From contig PGYR01000011.1 in the NCBI GenBank assembly GCA_002839765.1, positions 1 to 64,000 of the forward strand: a stretch of 64,000 nucleotides of DNA, in the 5' to 3' direction. The translations under genes were made by a program, and so were the position numbers. The notes beneath the pieces are model-generated. The model saw only the letters and a list, made by a program, of their open reading frames with translations, was not told the origin of the DNA and made no database searches. Below are positions 8,425-16,329 of this stretch, piece after piece (the stretch's first letter is position 1; every line of letters begins with the position of its first letter). The stretch is from Ignavibacteriae bacterium HGW-Ignavibacteriae-4 (GTDB taxonomy: Bacteria > Bacteroidota > Ignavibacteria > Kapaibacteriales > UBA2268).

Positions 8425-9399
8425 TCATAACTCAATGATTTCGCTAATTTCGATTGTAATTATAGGCTCAGTGATTCGCTTGATTGAGAACATTTTTAAT
8501 TCAGCCCCCATACAATCGAGTATTACCATGTTTCCGTTACCTACGAATTTGTGAGCTATTACTTTAGCTTGTGTACCAGTTATTGCAGTTGAAATTGCTT
8601 GTGGGGAAATGCAAACCTTTCTTGCATTCAATCCAAAATGATCAAAAAAGGCTTTGTTCAATTCACCTTTTTCTATTATCTCTGTTTCACTGAAAAAACG
8701 AGCAGAGTGATCATTGATCGGTCTTTTGTAGAGTTCTTCCGGATTTCCTCTAGCTCCTATTTTACCTTCGTCTAGTAATATCACCTCATCTGCTAAATCA
8801 AAAGAATCATCTGCATCGTGGGTTATCATAATAGTAGGGAGCTTTTCCTTTTCTAGAATATTTTTCAAATCAACTTTTAATCTTTCTTTGGTGTGCTTAT
8901 CTAGATTACTGAATGGCTCATCTAACAAAAGTAATCTCGGTTTTGAAGCTAATGTTCTGATAATAGAGATTCTTTGTTTTTCGCCACCTGATAGCTGATG
9001 TGGATAGCTTTTTAGTTTATCTTCTAAACCTAGCATTGCCAGATATGACATTACAACTTCCATTCTCTCTTTCTTAGGTAGCTTATCCATTCCGAATACA
9101 ATATTATGATAAACATCAAGGTGTGGAAATAGCGAATGGTTCTGAAATACATAGCCCATATTCCGCTTTTCTGGTTTAATGTAGCTATTATCCGAGGTTA
9201 GCACTTCTCCATTAATAGATATACTACCGCTATTTGGTATTTCTAATCCAGCTATCAATCGGAGCATAGTTGTTTTCCCACTACCTGATTTACCAATTAA
9301 AGCTAACCGGGAATGAGCTTCCATTTCAAACGAAATACCTCGCAATACTTCAGTTTTTCCAAATGATTTTACTATGTTTTTTACTTGCAAAAAGCTCAT
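8425..9399 (-). CDS. ABC importer ATP-binding protein (FbpC/PotA type)
   Basis: The ATPase of a periplasmic-binding-protein-dependent importer. Walker A is GKSGSGKTT near residue 37, the Q-loop lies in YVFQNHSLFPH, the ABC signature is LSGGEKQR, Walker B is LLLLDEPFSNLD, and the H-loop is ITHDADD. The last 80 residues form a TOBE-like regulatory domain (ISPQAISTAI onward), as in the iron, polyamine and molybdate branch. Its start overlaps the permease stop by four bases (ATGA), so the two are translationally coupled. Sequence style is closest to ferric-iron FbpC. No substrate-binding protein is encoded next to it, so the substrate is inferred only from family resemblance. Confidence 0.9.
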   Translation of the reverse strand: MSFLQVKNIVKSFGKTEVLRGISFEMEAHSRLALIGKSGSGKTTMLRLIAGLEIPNSGSISINGEVLTSDNSYIKPEKRNMGYVFQNHSLFPHLDVYHNIVFGMDKLPKKERMEVVMSYLAMLGLEDKLKSYPHQLSGGEKQRISIIRTLASKPRLLLLDEPFSNLDKHTKERLKVDLKNILEKEKLPTIMITHDADDSFDLADEVILLDEGKIGARGNPEELYKRPINDHSARFFSETEIIEKGELNKAFFDHFGLNARKVCISPQAISTAITGTQAKVIAHKFVGNGNMVILDCMGAELKMFSIKRITEPIITIEISEIIEL

Positions 9400-11000
9400 T
9401 GTTCTTTCTTTGATTTCACAAAAAATATAATTGGCAATATAGAAATAGCTACGATAGAAAGCGAATAAATCGAAGCATCTTTTACCATCTCGTTTTTAGC
9501 ATATTGGTACGCAATAGTCGAAAGCGTCTCATAATTGAAGGGTCTGAGTATAAGAGTCAGGGGTAGCTCTTTTAATATCTCTACAACTGCTACTAACATT
9601 GCTGTTAGTATAGCTGGTTGAATAATTGGTAATTCCACTTTCCAGAATGTTTTAAAATTACCATTCCCAAGCAACCTAGAGGTATCGTATGAATTCATGC
9701 CTTGCTTATCCGTAGTTGATTTGATTGGTGAGTAAGCAGTAGCCATAAATCTGATATTATAAGCATATATCAATACAATCAAAGTCCCAAACCCGAATAT
9801 ACCGAATGAGGCTTTTAATCCAGATAAAAAGAATAGCATAGATACTGCGATGATAGCACCGGGTATTGCATAACCAATCGTGGAAAGTGATATTAGTTTA
9901 CTCACCCATCCGAATTTACCAGTTCGATCACCATAGATTAATGATAGAGAAACGATTACAATCACTGACCCAGCAGCAACTGCTAAAAACACGGTATTCA
10001 TCATTGCCACAATATAAGCGAAGAAATCGACTGAATGATAAGTAGTTATCGCATTATATACTAACTTTGCAATTGGGAATATAAACCCTATTAGAACTGG
10101 TATAAAACAAACTACCATCGCTAATATAGAGCCGAAGAATCCTTTTCTATTTTTAGTGAGATTAGCATGATTTCCTTCTTCGTAGTATTTTGCTTGCCTT
10201 CTGAAAACACGTTCAACATAAATAAATATAAATGAAATTGAGAATAAAATAAGTGCTAAACGAAGCGCTGTTCCCAAGTCATTTAGTCCAAACCAAGTTC
10301 TGAAAATACCTGTCGTGAAGGTTTGAATACCGAAAAAATCCATTGCCCCATAATCATTCAGGAGTTCCATATTCACAAGAAAAAGTCCCGATACAATAGC
10401 TGGCCTTGATAATGGAATTGCTATTCTTCTAAAAATAGTAGAGCGTGATTTACCCATTAACTCAGCAGATTCGATAAACGTTCGATTGTTATTTTCAAAA
10501 GAATCCAAGCAAGTTAGATAGATGTAAGGGTAAAGTACAGAGGACAATATGGGAATTAGATAGTAGATTTTGAATATATCGAAATAAATTTCTTTTATAC
10601 CTAATCCAAAAAGGTGCTCAGCAAGTAAGTAGAACTCTCCCCCGAAACTAAATATATCACCATATAAAAACGCAATAATATATGTAGGAATAGATAACGG
10701 AAGTACCATCATCCATTTCAAACTCTTGGAGAATGGAAACCGGTAATTTGCTATAAGCCATGCTGGTAGTACTGCAAAAAGGAGAGTACAAAGTGATACT
10801 CCAGAAGCTAGTATAACAGTATTAAGCAAATAAGTCTGCATCAAGCCATCAAATATTTCATTCCAACCGTCACCGACCGTTTCGAATATTGAGAGGAATA
10901 TACTACCTAATGGAATTAGAAGCACAATCGAGAAAACAACTGAAAGAATCAACCATAGTTTCGAAGATGACTTCCATTTTATTTGAAAATTATTGCCCAA
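9396..11000 (-). CDS. ABC importer permease (FbpB type, two fused permease domains)
   Basis: A 534-residue inner-membrane protein with about twelve helices in two halves, each a binding-protein-dependent permease domain. The first half has the EAA-type loop ESAELMGKSRSTIFRRIAIP near residue 180; the second has a matching loop with DTSRLLGNGNFKTFWKVELP near 450. This fused two-domain layout is that of FbpB ferric-iron permeases. It ends overlapping the ATPase start. A good Bacteroidetes-type promoter lies about 55 bases upstream. The binding protein expected in such an importer is absent from the window. Confidence 0.9.
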   Translation of the reverse strand: MGNNFQIKWKSSSKLWLILSVVFSIVLLIPLGSIFLSIFETVGDGWNEIFDGLMQTYLLNTVILASGVSLCTLLFAVLPAWLIANYRFPFSKSLKWMMVLPLSIPTYIIAFLYGDIFSFGGEFYLLAEHLFGLGIKEIYFDIFKIYYLIPILSSVLYPYIYLTCLDSFENNNRTFIESAELMGKSRSTIFRRIAIPLSRPAIVSGLFLVNMELLNDYGAMDFFGIQTFTTGIFRTWFGLNDLGTALRLALILFSISFIFIYVERVFRRQAKYYEEGNHANLTKNRKGFFGSILAMVVCFIPVLIGFIFPIAKLVYNAITTYHSVDFFAYIVAMMNTVFLAVAAGSVIVIVSLSLIYGDRTGKFGWVSKLISLSTIGYAIPGAIIAVSMLFFLSGLKASFGIFGFGTLIVLIYAYNIRFMATAYSPIKSTTDKQGMNSYDTSRLLGNGNFKTFWKVELPIIQPAILTAMLVAVVEILKELPLTLILRPFNYETLSTIAYQYAKNEMVKDASIYSLSIVAISILPIIFFVKSKKEQ

Positions 11001-11054
11001 TTAGTATTTAAATATCTCAGTTAATTATTAGTAATTCTGCGTTTCCCGTCTCTA

Positions 11055-11084
11055 CAAAAATACGCTTTAATTGAGACTTACAAA
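11055..11084 (-). promoter_or_regulatory. Bacteroidetes-type promoter of the ABC importer operon
   Basis: On the minus strand TTTG (complement of 11081-11084) is followed after 18 bases by TATTTTTG (complement of 11055-11062). This matches the -33 TTTG / -7 TAnnTTTG consensus with near-normal spacing. It is the best complete promoter of this type that I found here. Confidence 0.6.
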
Positions 11085-11196
11085 GGAAATTAGTAATCTT
11101 GGATTATGAATAAAAAGTTAATTACCAGAAAATAATGTAAAAAAATTACAAATTCGTTTTTATTTATAAAAAATATATTTATCTTGTGATAGTTTT

Positions 11197-11212
11197 TGGC
11201 ACAATAATTTCT
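11197..11212 (+). promoter_or_regulatory. Weak sigma-54-like site before DUF3109-rpoN
   Basis: TGGCAC, five bases, then TTTCT. The -24 half is perfect; the -12 half lacks the conserved GC. An initiation point about 12 bases downstream would remove the AAGGG ribosome site at 11213-11217 from the transcript, which argues against use. Confidence 0.2.
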
Positions 11213-11228
11213 AAGGGTCTTCGAATTT

Positions 11229-11780
11229 ATGATAAAAATTGATAATGTACTAATTGATCATGAGGTTCTAAACGCCCATTTCGCTTGCGACATAGCTAAA
11301 TGCAAAGGAGCGTGCTGTACGTTCGAAGGTGATCATGGTGCACCAGTATTAAAAGAAGAAGTAGCAGAAATAGAGAAAAATCTAGAAGCAGCTAAAAAAT
11401 ATCTTGATGAACGTTCATTAAGAATTATAGAAGAAGATGGATATATAGACGAAAAGCCAGATGGACTATACACAAGATGTATAGATGACAAAGATTGTGT
11501 TTTTGTGTTTTATGATGGCGATGTAGCTAAATGTGCAATTGAAAAAGCATATCACAATGGTGAGTCGGATTTCAGAAAACCAGTTTCATGTCATTTATAT
11601 CCACTCCGAGTTGGAGATTTTGGTGGTGATTATATCTATTATGACAAAATAAAGGAATGCAAACCCGGCAGAATAAACGGCCGAGAAAAGGAAATACACC
11701 TAGTGGATTCAGTAAAAGATGCACTAGTTAGACGATTCGGAAAGAAATGGACAGAGAAATTTATAAATCAAGTCAAGTAA
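11229..11780 (+). CDS. DUF3109 family Cys-rich protein
   Basis: A 183-residue cytoplasmic protein matching DUF3109. An N-terminal cysteine cluster (C20, C25, C29, C30 in FACDIAKCKGACCTFEGD) is followed by further Cys residues in RCIDDKDC, DVAKCAI, KPVSCHLYPLR and KECKPG. The pattern is related to the CxxCxxCC proteins of the YkgJ type, which are thought to bind zinc or an iron-sulfur cluster. Function is unknown. It is the first gene of an operon, with rpoN 16 bases downstream. An AAGGG ribosome site precedes the ATG. Confidence 0.87.
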   Translation: MIKIDNVLIDHEVLNAHFACDIAKCKGACCTFEGDHGAPVLKEEVAEIEKNLEAAKKYLDERSLRIIEEDGYIDEKPDGLYTRCIDDKDCVFVFYDGDVAKCAIEKAYHNGESDFRKPVSCHLYPLRVGDFGGDYIYYDKIKECKPGRINGREKEIHLVDSVKDALVRRFGKKWTEKFINQVK

Positions 11781-11796
11781 TATATGGGGGAACATA

Positions 11797-13536
11797 TTGA
11801 AACTTGGATTAAACATGAAGACGAGTCTCTCGCAGACTCTCACACCGCAGCAAATACAATATCTTAAACTGTTACAGTTGCCTCTTATACAGTTAGAGCA
11901 GCATGTACAGCAGCAAATAGAAGCCAATCCAATGTTGGATGATGCTTCTTTTGATGATGATGAATTTGATATTGATCATGTTCCTATTACTAGGGATGAG
12001 GAAAATAGTACTGTTCGAGAAGAAATGCTAGATAGACCCGAAGAAGCTAAGCAATTCGATGAATCTAACGATCCATTTGAATTCCAGAAATTGCTTTGGG
12101 ACGGCACAACTGACGCAGACAGAAACTCCAACTATTCTGGGAATGATGATGATGAAGACAATGAAATGCCCTACAAATCATCAACTTCAGAATCTGAGAG
12201 TCTAGTATCTCAACTTAGATTATTAAAATTAACTAAGGAAGAGTATGTACTCGGCGAGCAGATAATTGGGAATGTAGATAATGATGGTTACCTCCGCCGT
12301 GATTTGAAAGAAATAGTATTTGAAACCAATCAACTATTAGCCGAACTAAACTATCAGTTAGAAAATAGCTTCAATGAAATAAAGGAAGAAGCTCCTATTA
12401 ATTTCAATAATCCAGCTAAGCAATATGCCCTAGAGGATGAAGAAAGGGAGTATATGAATAAGATTAAGAATATACTTCCAATACATAGTAATGGAGTCAG
12501 TTCCGAGCAAATACAAGATATTTTGGGTGAAAATGGGTCTTTAGATGAGTCTGAAATTAAGTCCATTCTTGACTTCGAGCCATTCGAAGAAGTGACGATG
12601 AAACATGCTGAGAAAGTTCTCTATTCTGTACAACATCTTGACCCTCCAGGGATTGGTTCTCGTTCAATACAGGAATGCTTACTCTCGCAGTTAGATGCCA
12701 TAATGGAACCAAATGAGTACGAAGATTTATCCTATGAGATAATAGAGAATTATTACGACCAATTTATGAAAAAGCACTATGCTGCTATAATTAAAGAATT
12801 GGCGATAACTGAAGATATTTTGAAAAAAGTATTAGATGTAATACGTGGATTGAATCCAAAACCAGGTGGACACGACTATCAGAACGAAATAAATACCGTT
12901 ACTCCTGATTACATAGTATTGAAAGAAGAAGAGACAGGTGAGTTACTTATCTCACTTAATGATAATACAATTCCAGAGCTTAGATTAAACAAAGCTTATG
13001 AGAAAATGCGAAAAGAAGTAAAGTATCGTAAATTCAATCAAGAAACTAGAGATTGGATACGTAAGAAATATGATGATGCTAAATTCTTAATTCAAGCAAT
13101 AAAGCAACGTAAGCACACTATGCTAATGGTGATGACTGCAATTGCACACCTGCAAAAGGATTTCTTTGAAGTTGGTGAATTAGGTATAAAGCCACTTATT
13201 TACAAAGCAGTAGCTGAGGAAACAGGTTTAGATATTTCTACTGTTTGTCGTATAGTTAATGGCAAATATGTAAGAACGGATTTTGGAACTTATGAGCTTA
13301 AGTATTTTTTCAGTGAGTCACTACCAAATGATGAAGGAGAAGAAGTATCAACTCGTATAATCAAACAAAAATTAAAAGACGTAATAGAAGCTGAAGATAA
13401 ACGTAAACCACATAGTGATCAGAAACTAAGTAAGTTGATGAAAGACTACGGTTTCAATGTAGCTCGTAGAACGATTGCTAAATACCGTGAGCAACTAAAA
13501 ATACCAGTAGCAAGATTAAGAAAGGAACTTGTGTGA
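11797..13536 (+). CDS. rpoN: RNA polymerase sigma-54 factor
   Basis: The alternative sigma factor that recognises -24/-12 promoters and needs an AAA+ activator. Region I is at the N-terminus (SLSQTLTPQQIQYLKLLQLP, then EANPML), followed by an acidic region II. The core-binding and DNA-binding domains contain HLDPPGIGSRSIQECLL, LNPKPGG and the HTH around DISTVCRIVNGKYVRT. The RpoN box ARRTIAKYREQLKIP lies near residue 556, close to the C-terminus. At 579 residues it is somewhat longer than average because of the acidic region. The start is a TTG after GGGGG; an in-frame ATG six codons later is the alternative. It overlaps the next gene by four bases. Confidence 0.96.
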   Translation: MKLGLNMKTSLSQTLTPQQIQYLKLLQLPLIQLEQHVQQQIEANPMLDDASFDDDEFDIDHVPITRDEENSTVREEMLDRPEEAKQFDESNDPFEFQKLLWDGTTDADRNSNYSGNDDDEDNEMPYKSSTSESESLVSQLRLLKLTKEEYVLGEQIIGNVDNDGYLRRDLKEIVFETNQLLAELNYQLENSFNEIKEEAPINFNNPAKQYALEDEEREYMNKIKNILPIHSNGVSSEQIQDILGENGSLDESEIKSILDFEPFEEVTMKHAEKVLYSVQHLDPPGIGSRSIQECLLSQLDAIMEPNEYEDLSYEIIENYYDQFMKKHYAAIIKELAITEDILKKVLDVIRGLNPKPGGHDYQNEINTVTPDYIVLKEEETGELLISLNDNTIPELRLNKAYEKMRKEVKYRKFNQETRDWIRKKYDDAKFLIQAIKQRKHTMLMVMTAIAHLQKDFFEVGELGIKPLIYKAVAEETGLDISTVCRIVNGKYVRTDFGTYELKYFFSESLPNDEGEEVSTRIIKQKLKDVIEAEDKRKPHSDQKLSKLMKDYGFNVARRTIAKYREQLKIPVARLRKELV

Positions 13537-14645
13537 GTTTACTTGAAACATTCGCAGAAATAGAACATCATTTCAGGCCACTTCTGGCTTATTTGCCTGC
13601 TGATGCAGCTACAAAAATCACGTCCTTTGGAAAAGCCAAGTTCATGCAGAAGTATGTAGAAGATGTACCTGATGAAAAGGCTATATTCCGAAAGGATCAA
13701 TCTGTAAAATTGTGGGATATTCGCTTCAATACACCAATATTCAACGCAGCAGGAATGTTCAAATTAGGTAAGGGATACAATGTAGTTGCTAATCAGGGAG
13801 CAGGTGCATTCTTAGCTGGTACTACAACCTATCTTAGCCGTGAAGGAAATACTAAATACAAGACAACTCATCCATTTTTACCTTTTCCTCGATCACAAGC
13901 TGCAATTAATTGGTTAGGTTTACCAAATCCTGGACACGAAATAGTAGCAGATAGATTGAGTAAAATAGAAAGAGTGAAGAACTGCCCAATCGGTATTTCA
14001 CTATCTTATGATTCGGTTGATAGCAAAGAAATCGCTTTGAAAAATATGGTGCTAGGCTTAGAAATGTACGAACGAGCTGGAGTAGATTTCATTGAAATAA
14101 ATGAGAGTTGCCCCAATGTTGAAGGTAAGTCTGTTAGCAATAATCTAGAGCCAGAATTAATAGAAAGACTCGAGTATATATATCAGAACTTTATATCAAA
14201 ACTAAATCGCAATCTACCAGTTTTAGTTAAGTTGTCAAATGATACTAATATCAATCAAGTTGAAGATTTGGTACGAATTCTTGTAGATTTGAAATATTCA
14301 GGAGTGAATTTTGGTAATACTTCAACTCGATACAAGGAATTAGAAACTAGTATCAGACGAAAAGAGCTCCATCACTACTATTATTTCTATAATACTTTTG
14401 GTGGTGGATTGTCAGGTGAACCTCTCCGATTAACTTCGCTCGAACTAGCGAGCAAAGCAACAAAGTCAATTGCAAAGATTCACCCTCCTAATGAATTCCA
14501 TGTTATTCGCACGGGTGGTATTAGCTCTATCAATGATATAGAACAATCTATTCAGAATGGCATACAACTAAATCAATGGTACACAGGCTATTTCAAAAAC
14601 TTCGGTTTGCACGGCCATAATCTATACAAGAAGTTACTAGATTAG
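13533..14645 (+). CDS. Dihydroorotate dehydrogenase-like FMN enzyme
   Basis: A 370-residue TIM-barrel flavoenzyme of the dihydroorotate dehydrogenase family, which makes orotate in pyrimidine synthesis. Seen: FNAAGMFKLGKGY (substrate and FMN pocket), GAFLAGTTTYLSREGN, FPRSQAAINWLGLPNPG, EINESCPNVEGKS (class 1/2 N.S.PN motif, here NESCPN), VLVKLSND (FMN-binding Lys), FGGGLSGEPLR and the late phosphate loop HVIRTGGISS. NESCPN instead of the usual NVSSPN or NLSCPN, and the large size, make the exact class unclear. Start is GTG overlapping the rpoN stop (GTGTGA), so it is coupled to rpoN. Confidence 0.78.
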   Translation: MSLLETFAEIEHHFRPLLAYLPADAATKITSFGKAKFMQKYVEDVPDEKAIFRKDQSVKLWDIRFNTPIFNAAGMFKLGKGYNVVANQGAGAFLAGTTTYLSREGNTKYKTTHPFLPFPRSQAAINWLGLPNPGHEIVADRLSKIERVKNCPIGISLSYDSVDSKEIALKNMVLGLEMYERAGVDFIEINESCPNVEGKSVSNNLEPELIERLEYIYQNFISKLNRNLPVLVKLSNDTNINQVEDLVRILVDLKYSGVNFGNTSTRYKELETSIRRKELHHYYYFYNTFGGGLSGEPLRLTSLELASKATKSIAKIHPPNEFHVIRTGGISSINDIEQSIQNGIQLNQWYTGYFKNFGLHGHNLYKKLLD

Positions 14646-14664
14646 ACAAATACAAGTTATATAA

Positions 14665-15345
14665 TTACCTACTACTAGATGTGGCTGATATAGTTGCTGT
14701 AGAAATCATCAACATAGTCATAGCTGCTTGCATCTGAATCAATGCTTGATTAGTAGCACCACCAACAGAATTCTCTGCTGTTAGTTCTTCTATTCTTTTC
14801 GTAATTTTCTTCTTATTTGCTTTATTGCCAAATACTTCTTTTTCCAAATTACAATTCAGCAATACGCTCAATAAAAATAGATTATCTTCATTTTGGGCAG
14901 AGTGATTATTGTCAACTATATCGATAAGTTCGGCTTTTACTCTATTCTCCAAAGTACTATCTACCATCGGGTAGTGAGTAGTAGGAAATAGCCACATAAC
15001 CTTACCTTCTTGCTCTTTTAATATCCCTTTGGACATTAGATCTATAACTATCCCATCTTTCAGCTTTCTAGTTAATCTAGCTAATTTATAGACTACATTT
15101 ACAGCTTTTTTATTTGTAATTCCGTCTAAGAGAGTCATAGCATCATTCAATAGCAAATTGTCGGTAGGGCTATTATCAAGTACTATTACTTTATTATCGA
15201 CTAGTTCTATTTTCTTTTTCTGAGTAAGTTGTAATAGAACCCCTCCAGCCAAAGCGTAATTAAGCCGCATAGAATCAGTCACCCATTTACCAGTGTCATC
15301 GTCTAGAGCTATTAGTGTGATTTTCTCAAGTATAGATAATTCCAT
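14665..15345 (-). CDS. GPP34 (GOLPH3-like) family protein
   Basis: A 226-residue protein with the GPP34 fold pattern: LSILEKITLIALDDDTGKW at the N-terminus, LNYALAGGVLLQLTQ, and later TRKLKDGIVIDLMSKGILKEQEGKVMWLFPT, including the Arg/Lys-rich hairpin that in eukaryotic GOLPH3 contacts phosphatidylinositol-4-phosphate. The last 40 residues are Ala/Thr/Met-rich and hydrophobic (MQAAMTMLMISTATISATSSS), perhaps membrane-associated. Bacterial members are found mainly in actinobacteria and some Bacteroidota, role unknown. It sits alone between a convergent dehydrogenase gene and the TspO-like gene behind it. Confidence 0.85.
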   Translation of the reverse strand: MELSILEKITLIALDDDTGKWVTDSMRLNYALAGGVLLQLTQKKKIELVDNKVIVLDNSPTDNLLLNDAMTLLDGITNKKAVNVVYKLARLTRKLKDGIVIDLMSKGILKEQEGKVMWLFPTTHYPMVDSTLENRVKAELIDIVDNNHSAQNEDNLFLLSVLLNCNLEKEVFGNKANKKKITKRIEELTAENSVGGATNQALIQMQAAMTMLMISTATISATSSSR

Positions 15346-15395
15346 AAGCTATCCTTTTGTTTATAAAGGCAATATAATAATTAATAATTAAATTA

Positions 15396-16190
15396 TCAAA
15401 ATTCTTTTCTTCTAATTTTTTTTATAGGAGTAGTTTCTCTATTCCGCCAAGCATGTCTGCCAGTAACTGAACTCAATATGAGTGCCAAAATAATTGCAAT
15501 GTATGCTATATTCTCGTTTACATCATATTGCTTGACTGCAATAGCGATAAATCCCCAGATTCCAACTAAAGCAGCTTCTCTTAAATTTCTTTTTGCTAGT
15601 AAAACAAGGTAGATAATAGTTGCAATTATAAGCGTAATAATAGCCAGAAGTTCTGTTATTCCTGCTTGAAGACCTAAATTTAAGCTAACTAGCAGTACTG
15701 ATACATTTACAACTGTTGCCAAAATTATCCAACCAAAGTAAAAAGTTATAGGCCACCATACAAAGAGCATTACCCTAAGAGGTGCATCCCAAATCTCTAA
15801 TCTATGTCTAATAACTAGTTTGGAAAGTGAGATTAGGAGCAAGACCATAAAGAACACGGACATTAGTAACCATTCATTCACCCAAGCAATAATCCACATA
15901 GTGTTAGCTAGATTAGAAACAGCGAACCACAAACCTGTTTCTTTAACATAAGTATTGTCTTTTAGTTTGAAAACTGAATACCACTGAAATCCAATAAACC
16001 CGATTATCATAAAATAGATAAATCCCCATATTGCAAAGGCGTATCCAGCAGGAGTAATGAGTGTAGTGTATCTAGAACTAATATCACTTACTGTATCACC
16101 ACTTATAACATCAGTACTTGATAGTATATTAACATATAACACAAGAAGAAAAGTAAGTGTATTCAGTATAACTAAAGTTCTTGGTTTCAT
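15396..16190 (-). CDS. TspO/MBR-related tryptophan-rich membrane protein
   Basis: A 264-residue integral membrane protein with about seven helices. Features of the tryptophan-rich sensory protein group: ITPAGYAFAIWGFIYFMIIGFIGFQ near residues 46-70, NLANTMWIIAWVNEWL, and RVMLFVWWPITFYFGWIILATVVN. It is longer than classical five-helix TspO. Family members bind porphyrins or other hydrophobic ligands; the role here is unknown. Divergent from the GNAT-hydrolase gene; the same strand as the GPP34 gene, 50 bases further on. Confidence 0.78.
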   Translation of the reverse strand: MKPRTLVILNTLTFLLVLYVNILSSTDVISGDTVSDISSRYTTLITPAGYAFAIWGFIYFMIIGFIGFQWYSVFKLKDNTYVKETGLWFAVSNLANTMWIIAWVNEWLLMSVFFMVLLLISLSKLVIRHRLEIWDAPLRVMLFVWWPITFYFGWIILATVVNVSVLLVSLNLGLQAGITELLAIITLIIATIIYLVLLAKRNLREAALVGIWGFIAIAVKQYDVNENIAYIAIILALILSSVTGRHAWRNRETTPIKKIRRKEF

Positions 16191-16329
16191 AATTGTTTCT
16201 CAGAATTGTTGTATTTTCAATAACTAAATCTAAACAATATTATTACTTATCTGTAATAAAGAAATAATATAAACTATGATTTATTTATCTTTATATTAGG
16301 AACTAACCAAAAACAAAATACAAAAAAGT

